This document shows, in pieces, positions 1 to 6,434 of a stretch of DNA of 11,405 bases. Both the position numbers and the translations under genes were made by a program. The DNA comes from Kiloniellaceae bacterium (GTDB taxonomy: Bacteria > Pseudomonadota > Alphaproteobacteria > Kiloniellales > Kiloniellaceae), in assembly GCA_028280915.1 (NCBI GenBank), contig JANQKX010000077.1, positions 1-11,405 on the forward strand, in the 5' to 3' direction. The notes beneath the pieces are model-generated. The model was not told where the DNA came from, did not search any database, and worked only from the letters and a program-made list of their open reading frames with translations. Numbering within the stretch: position 1 is the stretch's first letter; each line of letters opens with the position of its first letter.

Positions 1-1
1 A

Positions 2-400
2 AACGCCGCCGCCAATCTGCCGCCCCCGCCCGCGGGTGCCTTGACCGGCCTTGCGGCCTTGCAGGCCCCGGCGGCGGATTTACACGGAACCGCCCCGCCT
101 GCCAGCGAACCAACGGCCAACCCGCCCGCCCCGGCACCCGCCATGCCCACTGTCCCCGAAGCACCGCTAGCAGAGGATACCCCCGGACCGAGCCCCCTGA
201 CGACGGATGACCTGAGCGCCGAACCGGAACTACTCCTGCCTGCCAACTCACCCTTAGCGCCCGAGGGAGAGACAGCTTCGGGTTCGCTGGACCCAGCCCA
301 GCCAAATTTCACGGAAAAAATGATGGTGGCGCTGGAAAAGTATAGCCAATTGATGGAGCAACGAAACCTGGAAAAAACACCCGACCTGTTGGCACAATAA
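2..400 (+). CDS. C-terminal part of a Pro/Ala-rich protein, function unknown (5' end outside window)
   Basis: The frame is open from the first complete codon at position 2 to a TAA at 398-400, giving 132 residues with no reason to start inside the window; a TTG at 41 is only the first start-like codon. Third codon positions are mostly G or C, as in the neighbouring real genes, which supports coding. The visible part is low-complexity, dominated by Pro, Ala, Glu and Thr (runs such as PPPPAGAL and NPPAPAPAMP). It ends in a short, probably helical tail with the segment NFTEKMMVALEKYSQLMEQ at about residues 101-119. This looks like a disordered linker followed by a small helical C-terminus. I do not recognise the family, and the missing N-terminal portion presumably carries the informative domain. 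The transpeptidase gene starts 67 bp downstream on the same strand; whether the two are co-transcribed is unclear. Confidence 0.6.
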   Translation, partial: NAAANLPPPPAGALTGLAALQAPAADLHGTAPPASEPTANPPAPAPAMPTVPEAPLAEDTPGPSPLTTDDLSAEPELLLPANSPLAPEGETASGSLDPAQPNFTEKMMVALEKYSQLMEQRNLEKTPDLLAQ

Positions 401-467
401 GAGGGCGGCAGGTTGTGAAAACGCAGCCGGCTTAAGGACGTGACTTACAAAAAACCGAGGGCTCTAA

Positions 468-986
468 ATGGATCTCTGCCTTGAACAACGTGACGGCCAA
501 TGGCACGCCAGCTGCGGGACCGAGACCTGGCGCTGCGCCATCGGCCGCAGCGGTGTTCGCCCGGCCGAAGCCAAGGTGGAAGGGGACGGCGCGACCCCGG
601 CGGGGTGCTGGCCGTTACGTCGCATCCTCTTTCGGGCCGATCGCCTGGCACCTTTCCCGAGCCCCTGCGAGCCCCAGGCCATTCAAGCGGAGGACGGCTG
701 GTGCGACGATCCGGCCCACCCCGCCTATAACCAGCAGATCAAACGTCCGTTCGCGGCCAGCCATGAAGAGCTTTGGCGCGGCGACGCTCTCTACGACATC
801 ATTGGGATCTTAGGTCACAACGACGATCCGCCGCGGCCGGGTCGGGGCAGTGCCATTTTTTTGCATGTGGCTGCACCGGACTACACGCCGACGGCGGGCT
901 GCGTCGCGCTCGCCCGGCCCGATTTGCTGCGTTTTTTGAGCCTCGCTGGTCCTGGATCACGGGTCTGCGTGCCGGAGCCGGATTAG
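468..986 (+). CDS. L,D-transpeptidase family protein (YkuD-type catalytic domain), 172 aa
   Basis: The protein resembles the small YkuD-domain proteins of alphaproteobacteria (COG3786-like), a superfamily that forms or edits peptidoglycan crosslinks through a catalytic cysteine. Near the N-terminus is the family-typical stretch AIGRSGVRPAEAKVEGDGATPAG (residues 24-46; only key parts G26, R30, E38, G39 and D40 matter here). The active-site region has His117 (GHND), His133 (FLHV) and Cys145 in PTAGCVAL. The usual YkuD motif reads S/T-H-G-C, so the His before the Gly is Ala here. The ATG at 468 is preceded by GAGGG at 457-461 and an in-frame TAA at 465-467, so the start is well fixed. No signal peptide is visible, although the substrate would be periplasmic. 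The gene converges on yggS with a 13 bp gap. Fold assignment is firm; activity and crosslink type are inference. Confidence 0.85.
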   Translation: MDLCLEQRDGQWHASCGTETWRCAIGRSGVRPAEAKVEGDGATPAGCWPLRRILFRADRLAPFPSPCEPQAIQAEDGWCDDPAHPAYNQQIKRPFAASHEELWRGDALYDIIGILGHNDDPPRPGRGSAIFLHVAAPDYTPTAGCVALARPDLLRFLSLAGPGSRVCVPEPD

Positions 987-999
987 GGGGAGGCGCCGA

Positions 1000-1695
1000 T
1001 CAGGTTGCCGGCGCAGTGGCCCGGGGACCGAACACGCCGGTGCCCACACGGATCCAAGTGGCGCCGAACTGGATAGCGGTCTCGTAGTCGGCGCTCATGC
1101 CCATGGACAACACGGACAGGCCATGGCGCGCCGCCAGCTTGGCCAGCAGGGCAAAATGCAAGGCCGGCGATTCTGACTGGGGCGGAATGCACATCAGGCC
1201 CTTGACCGGCAGACCCAAGTCATCCCGGGCCAGTTGAACCAAATCCGGCAAGTCCGCGGGCGCGACGCCGGCCTTTTGCGCTTCTTCGCCCGTATTCACT
1301 TGGATGAGACAGTCGGGCCGCCGGCCCACGGCAGCCATCTCCTTTGCCAAAACCCGCGCCAACTTGGGCCGGTCCAAGCTTTCGATCACATCGAAGAGCT
1401 GCACCGCCTGCCGAGCCTTGTTGGTCTGCAAGGGGCCGATCAGGTGCAGGCGCAGCTCCGGGAAGTCTTCCTTGAGGGCGGGAAACTTGCCTTCCGCCTC
1501 CTGCACCCGGTTCTCGCCGAAGACACGCTGACCCTCCGCCAGGGCCCGCCGCACGGCCTCGGCGGGGTGGGTCTTGCTCACCGCCACGAGCTCGACGCTG
1601 TCCGGTGATCGATCGGCCGCCGCGGCCGCGGCGCGGATATGCTGCCGCACCTCGGCCAGATTGGCCGCCACCCGCTCGTATGCCACGTCCCCCAT
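1000..1695 (-). CDS. yggS: YggS/PROSC-family pyridoxal-phosphate homeostasis protein, 231 aa
   Basis: This is a cytoplasmic PLP-binding protein of the YggS/YlmE/PROSC family. It folds like the N-terminal barrel of alanine racemase but has no known enzymatic activity, and it buffers vitamin B6 and amino-acid metabolism. Visible family motifs are AVSKTHP with the PLP-binding Lys41, FGENRVQE (59-66), HLIGPLQTNK (84-93), QVNTGEEAQKAGV (132-144), LSMGMSADYETAIQFGATW (196-214) and RVGTGVFG (216-223). The length fits the family (about 220-235 aa). I chose the ATG at 1695 because AAGGGAGG lies 4-5 nt upstream and the protein then begins at the conserved helix; the longer reading frame would need a TTG at 1731. 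The upstream neighbour on the same strand is the 2OG oxygenase, 63 bp away, so the two may share a transcript. The more usual neighbours of this family (proC, YggT) are not in view. Confidence 0.95.
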   Translation of the reverse strand: MGDVAYERVAANLAEVRQHIRAAAAAADRSPDSVELVAVSKTHPAEAVRRALAEGQRVFGENRVQEAEGKFPALKEDFPELRLHLIGPLQTNKARQAVQLFDVIESLDRPKLARVLAKEMAAVGRRPDCLIQVNTGEEAQKAGVAPADLPDLVQLARDDLGLPVKGLMCIPPQSESPALHFALLAKLAARHGLSVLSMGMSADYETAIQFGATWIRVGTGVFGPRATAPAT

Positions 1696-1758
1696 GGGGC
1701 CTCCCTTCACCACCGCAACGTCAAGGACCAAGCGGCAAGCCGCGCCCTTCGGCCCAGT

Positions 1759-2355
1759 CTAGCGGATGTGGGGGCCGCCAATCCAGCCGATGAGGGAATA
1801 ACGGGTGCCCCGTGTCACCGGGCGGACCCGATGCACCACGAAAGACGGAAAGAAACTCATGGCACCCTGGTTTTTCGGAAAAGCATAGGGTTCGGAAGAA
1901 GCCAGAATCTCGATCTCGCCGCCATCATAATCCGCCGGATCGGAAAGCTGGACCGTGAAGGTGAGCTTGCGAATGCTGAAGCGGCCCGGACCGAAATCCA
2001 TGTGCCAGTCTTGGAAATGCCCTTCCTCGTAACGGGTGATCTGCAAACGCTCGGTAAAGCCCACCAAGTCCATGTGATAGGTGCTGGCATTCACCTGTTT
2101 AACCACCTGCAGCGCCCGATTGAAGATCCAGTGGTTTTGCGGATCATCCATGCCGATCCAGTCAACGTGGCATTTGCGCCGGTCCTGCTCGGTAGTACCG
2201 GTCACATGGCCCGGCTTCATCTCGCCGCAAAGGGCGCGAATCCGGGCGCATTCCTCGGGCGAAAAGACATTGTCGCCGGCCAGTCCGGCCCGCCAATTGG
2301 GCAGTTTGGGAAGTTGCGGCCCTTCAGCCGGGCCGCGCGAGGTTTGAGCACTCAT
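1759..2355 (-). CDS. PKHD-type Fe(II)/2-oxoglutarate-dependent oxygenase, 198 aa
   Basis: The protein is a 2OG-Fe(II) oxygenase of the prolyl-4-hydroxylase-like superfamily, close in pattern to PKHD-type hydroxylases such as PiuC. These use Fe(II), O2 and 2-oxoglutarate to hydroxylate a substrate. The iron-binding facial triad is His118 and Asp120 (DWHMDFG) plus His175 (VVHRVRPVTRG), and Arg185 (GTRYSLIGW) is the expected 2OG-carboxylate ligand. The intervening LSDPADYDGGEIEI (about 137-150) is typical of the jelly-roll core. The domain begins near NVFSPEEC (residue 29). The ATG at 2355 is preferred; its upstream GGAT is a weak ribosome site. A longer frame opens at a TTG at 2475 but adds a sequence with no family resemblance. 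The substrate is unknown. It lies upstream of yggS on the same strand and downstream of the porin terminator, so it probably has its own promoter, which I could not identify. Confidence 0.88.
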   Translation of the reverse strand: MSAQTSRGPAEGPQLPKLPNWRAGLAGDNVFSPEECARIRALCGEMKPGHVTGTTEQDRRKCHVDWIGMDDPQNHWIFNRALQVVKQVNASTYHMDLVGFTERLQITRYEEGHFQDWHMDFGPGRFSIRKLTFTVQLSDPADYDGGEIEILASSEPYAFPKNQGAMSFFPSFVVHRVRPVTRGTRYSLIGWIGGPHIR

Positions 2356-2561
2356 GTTTTGAGATCCGTCAGTTTTGTCACCGGTGTGGGCAAGGTCCAA
2401 AACCCGTCCCATGACTGGGCCATTGGAAACACCCTTTCCGCACCGGTCGGTTATGCCAACGCCACCACCTACCAAGATGCATATTAGGCTCTTGGCCCCG
2501 AGTCGCCACCCCGAAATTCGCCGTCATGCCCCAACGGCGGCCAATCATTGCCGAAAATCGG

Positions 2562-2592
2562 CAAACAAAAAGGGGCGGAAAAATCCGCCCCT
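2562..2592 (-). terminator. Rho-independent terminator of the porin gene
   Basis: A perfect 9-bp inverted repeat, AGGGGCGGA (2571-2579) and TCCGCCCCT (2584-2592), is separated by four A's. Read on the minus strand it forms a GC-rich hairpin followed by TTTTTGTTT, the classical intrinsic-terminator layout. It begins 35 bp past the porin stop codon and nothing else on that strand ends nearby. Confidence 0.9.
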
Positions 2593-2627
2593 TCTCGCTC
2601 CGCGGAAACCGCGAAAGAAGACGTCGC

Positions 2628-3719
2628 TTAGAAGCTGATCTTCATGTGGACGATACCCGCCCAACCATCGTTTTTCGCACCGTCGGAAGCTTCCCACTCG
2701 GTGTAAAGAACGGAGGCATCGGTGCTGATGCCCGGGCCGACCTGATAGCCGACACCGATCTGACCGGATTTCAGCTTCTGCTTGGAACCACCGTTGACGA
2801 CGGAAGTACCGTTGGATTCACTCATGAAGCCGTCAATACCAACGGACCACGGGCCGGTGGCGTAGGAGATACCGGCAGACGCACCCCAACCTTCGTTCGG
2901 ATTGTTGTCGTTGAATTCCTCAGCATAGGAACCACCGACCGTGAAGCCGCCGAAGCCCAGGTTCAAACCGACGTTGAACATCAAGGGATCGTCGTCATTG
3001 GTGTTCTTCACCGCGGTCGCACCGGTCAAACCACCGGAAACCGCCACGTCAATGCCGTCGAAGGACTGCACATAGTTGGCACCCACCGCCCACATGTCGC
3101 TGAGCTGGGAGTTGCGGTCGGCCGGACGGTTCTGACCGTCGCCGTTACCGGCAACCGCCGGCACGTAACTGGCACCGAACTGGAAGCCAGAGAAGCGCGG
3201 GGTGTAGTAGGTGACGGAGTGTTCGTCGTTACCGAAGTCAACATAAGTGGACAGGGAAGGACGACGGAAGGAGGTGTCGAAGCTCACAGGAGCCGGGATC
3301 CAGGCAGTCTGCCAACCAGAGTTCAGAGGCTGACCAACCGACGGCGCGGCATAGTGCATCTGATAGGCGGCTTGGTTTTCACCACCGATCACGACCCGGC
3401 CGAAGCTACCTTCCACATAGGCGTAGTTTTCGTCGATCTGGTCATTGGTGGCCTGGGATTCCAACTCGATCTGAACACCGAAGGTGATGCCGTTGTCGAG
3501 GGTGGTGTTACCCTTGAAGTGCACCTCACCGTCGGTGATCTGGGCGGTGTTACCGAAGTCCCGGGGATCACCACCATCCTCATTGATGCCAACAAAACCG
3601 AAGTGAGTGTTCAAATAACCGGAAACACCGACTTGAACGCCTTCTTCAGCGGCGGCCGGCACGGCACCGATGGCACCGGCGGCAACCAAAGCGGTAGAGC
3701 CATAAAGCGATTTTTTCAT
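2628..3719 (-). CDS. Outer-membrane porin (Gram-negative porin, Porin_4-like), 363 aa
   Basis: This is a predicted trimeric beta-barrel porin for passive diffusion of small solutes across the outer membrane. The N-terminus is a clean Sec signal peptide: MKKSLYG, a hydrophobic Ala/Val/Gly core, and likely cleavage after Ala24 (PAAA|EE). The mature chain of about 339 residues is rich in Gly, Asn, Asp and alternating aromatic strands (for example VQVGVSGYLNTHFGF near the start). It ends in HMKISF, a C-terminal Phe being the usual BAM recognition signal. Start support: AGAGG six nucleotides upstream of the ATG. Codon choice is narrow and the gene has both an extended upstream region and a strong terminator, all consistent with high expression. 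The family typically has around 350-400 aa. It is monocistronic: the sulfotransferase upstream on the same strand is 317 bp away. Solute specificity cannot be inferred. Confidence 0.93.
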   Translation of the reverse strand: MKKSLYGSTALVAAGAIGAVPAAAEEGVQVGVSGYLNTHFGFVGINEDGGDPRDFGNTAQITDGEVHFKGNTTLDNGITFGVQIELESQATNDQIDENYAYVEGSFGRVVIGGENQAAYQMHYAAPSVGQPLNSGWQTAWIPAPVSFDTSFRRPSLSTYVDFGNDEHSVTYYTPRFSGFQFGASYVPAVAGNGDGQNRPADRNSQLSDMWAVGANYVQSFDGIDVAVSGGLTGATAVKNTNDDDPLMFNVGLNLGFGGFTVGGSYAEEFNDNNPNEGWGASAGISYATGPWSVGIDGFMSESNGTSVVNGGSKQKLKSGQIGVGYQVGPGISTDASVLYTEWEASDGAKNDGWAGIVHMKISF

Positions 3720-3736
3720 TTCCTGCCTCTCTTTAT

Positions 3737-3760
3737 CGAAGCGTTACGTAACACGAAGCG
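3737..3760. repeat. Palindrome GTTACGTAAC flanked by direct repeats CGAAGCG
   Basis: A perfect 10-bp palindrome (3743-3752) lies between two identical 7-bp direct repeats, CGAAGCG at 3737-3743 and 3754-3760. The element is 18-41 nt upstream of the porin ATG, just before the ribosome site. Its position suits a regulator-binding site or a leader element, but no regulator is identifiable. Confidence 0.4.
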
Positions 3761-3857
3761 ATTAGTCTTTTGGGAGTTCGACGCGTCCCCTGCGAGAGCC
3801 ACGTCTTGTCACTTCCTAAAAAGCCCCCCAAAGGAACTAGTCCGCGGAAAGCACTGT

Positions 3858-3888
3858 CATATAGCCCAACCCCGCCCCTCGCCGTCAA
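3858..3888 (-). promoter_or_regulatory. Candidate sigma-70-type promoter of the porin gene
   Basis: On the minus strand TTGACG (3888-3883) is followed by TATATG (3863-3858) with a 19-nt gap, or 18 nt if the -10 is read as CTATAT. The -35 matches consensus at five of six positions; the spacing is slightly long. Transcription from here would give a 5' leader of roughly 130 nt before the porin ATG. This is pattern recognition only. Confidence 0.35.
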
Positions 3889-3989
3889 CAATTTGGCAGG
3901 CATTTGTTGCAAAAACCCACCACTGTGATAAAAAAGCCACAACAGCTTAATCCGACTGTGACTTTTCCCCAAAATCAGAGGCTTGCTTG

Positions 3990-4003
3990 GTTAAAACTTT
4001 AAC
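3990..4003. repeat. Inverted repeat GTTAAA-AC-TTTAAC
   Basis: A 6-bp inverted repeat with a 2-nt centre, lying 34 bp beyond the stop codon of the minus-strand sulfotransferase. It is A+T-rich, too weak for a terminator, and has no following T run. It may be a protein-binding site or chance in an A+T-rich stretch. Confidence 0.3.
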
Positions 4004-4036
4004 AGAAAATTAAGGTATTCGAGTTTAGGCGGCGCA

Positions 4037-4891
4037 TCAGATGCCAATCAAACGTCCGTCTTCGGTCATGTACCCCAGTTCCATCAGGGTGCCGCGGTGC
4101 TGATCGACCAGCTGTTTTATTTGCGGTTCGGCCAAGGTTTGGCGCCAACCACCCGCTTTGCCCTGACGAAAAAACTTGGTTTTACCATCCGGCCGGGCTT
4201 CGATGAATTTTTCATTCTTTTCTTGTTTGGACAGCTCGCGAAAAGACGAAAATCGGATCGCCCGCTTCAAGCGCTCCGGCTCCTTGGGCAGCCCCAGGAA
4301 GTTTGTCAGCTCCCCAAAGGCGAAAACCGGCTTTTGCAGCATATCCTCGTAGCGCATCAGGTGCAGCTTCAGGCCGGGTGCCTTGACCCAACTCTTATAG
4401 TGTCCCGACCAGCTTCCCAGATAGGTGGGCGCCTGGTCGTCCGATTCCTCGATGAGGTACTTGTCCTGACACAGACTGTCGACGGCCCGCTCATAGGATA
4501 TCTGATAGTGATGGGCAAAGGAGACCGCCACATCGAAGGGGTTGCGCACCACATAAATGGCCCCCGCGGTGGCCGACGGGGTGATGGTGGGCACGCCATT
4601 GACGTTCGTGATGATGTTGTGGGTTTTGACAAAAGTGGTCTCGCCCCGCGAGGTGGCGAACCAGTCGTGGAGCCGCGGGCGCAAGGCGTTGACCTCTTCG
4701 TCGCTTAGCTCGCCGAAACTTTTGCCGGTGAATTGCTCGTAATGGATCTTAAAGCCGTCTCCGAGCAGATGATTGGGCAGGTCGTTGATGGGAATCGGCG
4801 TTTGCGCATTGGACATGTAATTGGCCAGAAAGGCCCGTGTCCAGGTGTTCCCCGATTTGGGATAGGATGCCAACCAAATAATGCCGCCCAT
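4037..4891 (-). CDS. PAPS-dependent sulfotransferase, single domain (Sulfotransfer_1), 284 aa
   Basis: The enzyme should transfer sulfate from 3'-phosphoadenosine-5'-phosphosulfate to a hydroxyl or amine of an unidentified acceptor in the cytoplasm. All core motifs are present: the 5'-phosphosulfate loop YPKSGNTW (10-17); KTH with the probable catalytic base His91, as in cytosolic sulfotransferases; the 3'-phosphate site VRNPFDVAVS (115-124, Arg116 and Ser124); and FRQGKAGGWR (241-250), equivalent to the C-terminal RKGxxGDWK motif. The ATG at 4891 is chosen because AAGAGGT stands about 5 nt upstream and the protein then opens directly with GGIIWLASYPKSGNTW, the usual family N-terminus; an ATG at 4963 would add 24 residues without resemblance. 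GC at third positions looks somewhat lower than in leuS. It is divergent from a second sulfotransferase gene, which suggests a shared sulfation function; the acceptor is unknown. Confidence 0.92.
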   Translation of the reverse strand: MGGIIWLASYPKSGNTWTRAFLANYMSNAQTPIPINDLPNHLLGDGFKIHYEQFTGKSFGELSDEEVNALRPRLHDWFATSRGETTFVKTHNIITNVNGVPTITPSATAGAIYVVRNPFDVAVSFAHHYQISYERAVDSLCQDKYLIEESDDQAPTYLGSWSGHYKSWVKAPGLKLHLMRYEDMLQKPVFAFGELTNFLGLPKEPERLKRAIRFSSFRELSKQEKNEKFIEARPDGKTKFFRQGKAGGWRQTLAEPQIKQLVDQHRGTLMELGYMTEDGRLIGI

Positions 4892-5029
4892 TATCGACCT
4901 CTTATTATGACCGCCGCACAGTGGCACACTGCAAACCGGACCGGACCAATTCCCGCCGGACATCGCCCTCTAACATTTGCCTAGTTTGCTTTCCTGGCGA
5001 AAGGTTGGTTCGGCGAGCATCGCGCCATC

Positions 5030-5058
5030 TTGTTCGACGCCGCGACTTTCGCCATAAT
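5030..5058 (+). promoter_or_regulatory. Candidate promoter of the TPR-sulfotransferase gene
   Basis: TTGTTC (5030-5035) and CATAAT (5053-5058) are separated by exactly 17 nt in the 217 bp divergent intergenic region. The -10 matches consensus at five of six positions, the -35 only at the TTG. The predicted leader before the GTG at 5109 would be about 45 nt. I could not find an equally good promoter for the divergent gene. Confidence 0.3.
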
Positions 5059-5108
5059 CCCGCGCCGCGTGAGCCCCTCACTTCATTAACGATCGAGTAT
5101 CCAACACC

Positions 5109-6230
5109 GTGCAACCGACGATTCCGCAAAACCTCTCCCCCGAAGATCTCTTCAACATGGGGCGCCAGCATCAATCCCAGGGCATGCTGGTCGATGCCCG
5201 TCGCCTTTATGAAGACCTGCTCAAGCGGGAACCGAGGCACTCCCAGGCTTTGATCATGCTCGGCTCCATCGCCTATCAGCAAGGCGAGGAACTGCAAGGC
5301 GACGCCTATATAGATCGGGCCATCGAGGTTGTGCAAGAACACCGATCCCACATGCCCGGCGACCACGGTCTCCAGGCCAACCTGACCAATCTGCTGTTCG
5401 CCCGCCAGCGCCCGGCCGAGGCGGAGGAGATTGCCGCGCGGCTGCGCTTTCCCATCAACCCCATCCGCTCCAGCCAGGCCGAGTTCATGGAACGGGCCGA
5501 ATCCGGCACCGCCCGCAACATCCCCCTGCTGCTGATCAACACGGTGCCCAAGTCGGCCAGCGAGACCATCTGGAACCAGCTGGCCGAGGGGCTGGGCATT
5601 GCCCAGGGCCACCTCTCCATCGCGGTTTATCCGGACTGCTGCCTGATCCCCGACCGCCTGCGCGCCGCCGGCCGCGGCGGCATGATCGCCAAGGAGCATA
5701 TCCCGGCCACGCCGTTCAATCTGCAGGCCCTGGCCGACCACGGCCTGACCCGCATGATCTTTCACCTGCGCGACCCCCGGCAGGTGGTTCTGTCCTGGGC
5801 CCACTTCGTGCGCGACGACGTCTCCATGCGCATGATGGGGCCCATCTGGCGCAAAATCGTCCCCCCCGCCCCGGTCCTAAAGGGCAGCCAGGAGGGATTG
5901 GTGGATTGGTGTATCGCACATTTCCTGCCGCCGCTGATCCGCTTCATCGCCGATTGGCGGCAAGTGGGCCAAGATCCGAACAGCGGACTGCAAATCACCT
6001 TCCTGAGCTACGAGCAGTTCTTGGCGGAGCCTTCCGATTATTTTGGTCAGGCCCTCGACGCCTTGGGCGTGGAGCGGGATCTGTTCAATCCCGGCGCTCA
6101 GGCCGAAGTGGTCCATCTGCGCAAAGGCCAGGTTGATGAGTGGCGCGACGTTTTTACCAAAAAACAAAAAGCCGCCGCCTGGGAAGCCATGCCCAAAGAG
6201 CTGTGCAAAGCCTTCGGATGGCAAAAATAG
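5109..6230 (+). CDS. TPR-repeat sulfotransferase fusion protein, 373 aa
   Basis: The N-terminal ~115 residues form TPR-like helical hairpins (SPEDLFNMGRQHQSQGMLVDA, then RRLYEDLLKREPRHSQALIM and a following unit with AYIDRAIEVVQ), and residues ~137-373 form a PAPS sulfotransferase domain. Motifs: NTVPKSASETIW (144-155, 5'-phosphosulfate loop), KEH with His197 at the position of the catalytic base, HLRDPRQVVLSW (219-230, 3'-phosphate site) and RKGQVDEWRDVFT (338-350), a good match to the RKGxxGDWKxxFT motif. The start is a GTG at 5109: an in-frame TGA at 5070-5072 closes the frame upstream and the TPR begins immediately. Its ribosome site is poor; an ATG at 5157 would cut into the first TPR helix. 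TPR-sulfotransferase fusions are known in proteobacteria; the TPR part may bind the acceptor or a partner protein. It is divergent from the single-domain sulfotransferase. No terminator is evident after it. The acceptor is unknown. Confidence 0.9.
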   Translation: MQPTIPQNLSPEDLFNMGRQHQSQGMLVDARRLYEDLLKREPRHSQALIMLGSIAYQQGEELQGDAYIDRAIEVVQEHRSHMPGDHGLQANLTNLLFARQRPAEAEEIAARLRFPINPIRSSQAEFMERAESGTARNIPLLLINTVPKSASETIWNQLAEGLGIAQGHLSIAVYPDCCLIPDRLRAAGRGGMIAKEHIPATPFNLQALADHGLTRMIFHLRDPRQVVLSWAHFVRDDVSMRMMGPIWRKIVPPAPVLKGSQEGLVDWCIAHFLPPLIRFIADWRQVGQDPNSGLQITFLSYEQFLAEPSDYFGQALDALGVERDLFNPGAQAEVVHLRKGQVDEWRDVFTKKQKAAAWEAMPKELCKAFGWQK

Positions 6231-6378
6231 CCAATCATCGAAATCGCGCCGGGCCCGGTTCCGGTCTCTTTGGAAGATGACTGGCCGCCTTTCCAATAAA
6301 AAAGGGGGTTCGCCCGGCACGGCTTGTTCCCGATCCCAGTATTTTTAATGTATCAAGCTATGGAAGTTCACGATAAAT

Positions 6379-6403
6379 TCAGGTACTTGTATGAATCACC
6401 TGA
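6379..6403. repeat. Inverted repeat TCAGGT-N13-ACCTGA
   Basis: Perfect 6-bp arms at 6379-6384 and 6398-6403 around 13 nt. The centre-to-centre spacing of about two helical turns is typical of dimeric regulator sites, and TATAGT, a possible -10, begins 4 bp downstream. Chance occurrence is possible. Confidence 0.3.
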
Positions 6404-6434
6404 GTCATATAGTTGTGCAGTTTATGCATTCCCT

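Larger units (their letters stand above)
3720..4036. other. Intergenic region upstream of the porin gene, A+T-richer, no gene seen
   Basis: This 317 bp stretch separates the sulfotransferase stop codon from the porin start. It is richer in A+T than the flanking genes. I find no convincing open reading frame; the 79-codon minus-strand frame at 3733-3972 has no family resemblance, no good ribosome site and unlike codon use. It holds a candidate porin promoter, a palindrome with flanking direct repeats in the likely 5' leader, and a small inverted repeat close to the sulfotransferase end, each listed separately. No clear intrinsic terminator for the sulfotransferase gene is visible. Confidence 0.7.

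Noticed and set aside
1639..2487. 282-codon + strand frame opposite the oxygenase gene
   Set aside because: Antisense shadow of a gene with an intact iron-binding triad.
2526..3950. Long + strand open frame (474 codons) antisense to the porin gene
   Set aside because: It lies fully opposite a gene with signal peptide, terminal Phe and terminator; the translated product has no recognisable family and results from the porin's biased codon use.
3733..3972. 79-codon minus-strand frame in the porin upstream region
   Set aside because: No good ribosome site, no resemblance to any family, and overlaps the likely promoter and leader.
4919..4931. CAGTG-GCA-CACTG inverted repeat upstream of the minus-strand sulfotransferase
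   Set aside because: Five-bp arms are too short to call in GC-rich sequence without a conserved context.
4905..5804. 299-codon minus-strand frame across the sulfotransferase intergenic region and TPR gene
   Set aside because: Opposite a gene with clear motifs; product is low-complexity Gly/Ala/Arg without family resemblance.
6249..6258. Perfect 10-bp palindrome CCGGGCCCGG
   Set aside because: Likely chance in GC-rich DNA just after a stop codon; no loop for an RNA hairpin and no T run.
6283..6306. TTCCAATAAAAAAGG with an upstream TTGGAA as a possible terminator
   Set aside because: Only a 6-bp stem with a wide loop, followed by A's rather than T's on the + strand; on the minus strand the T run precedes the stem.
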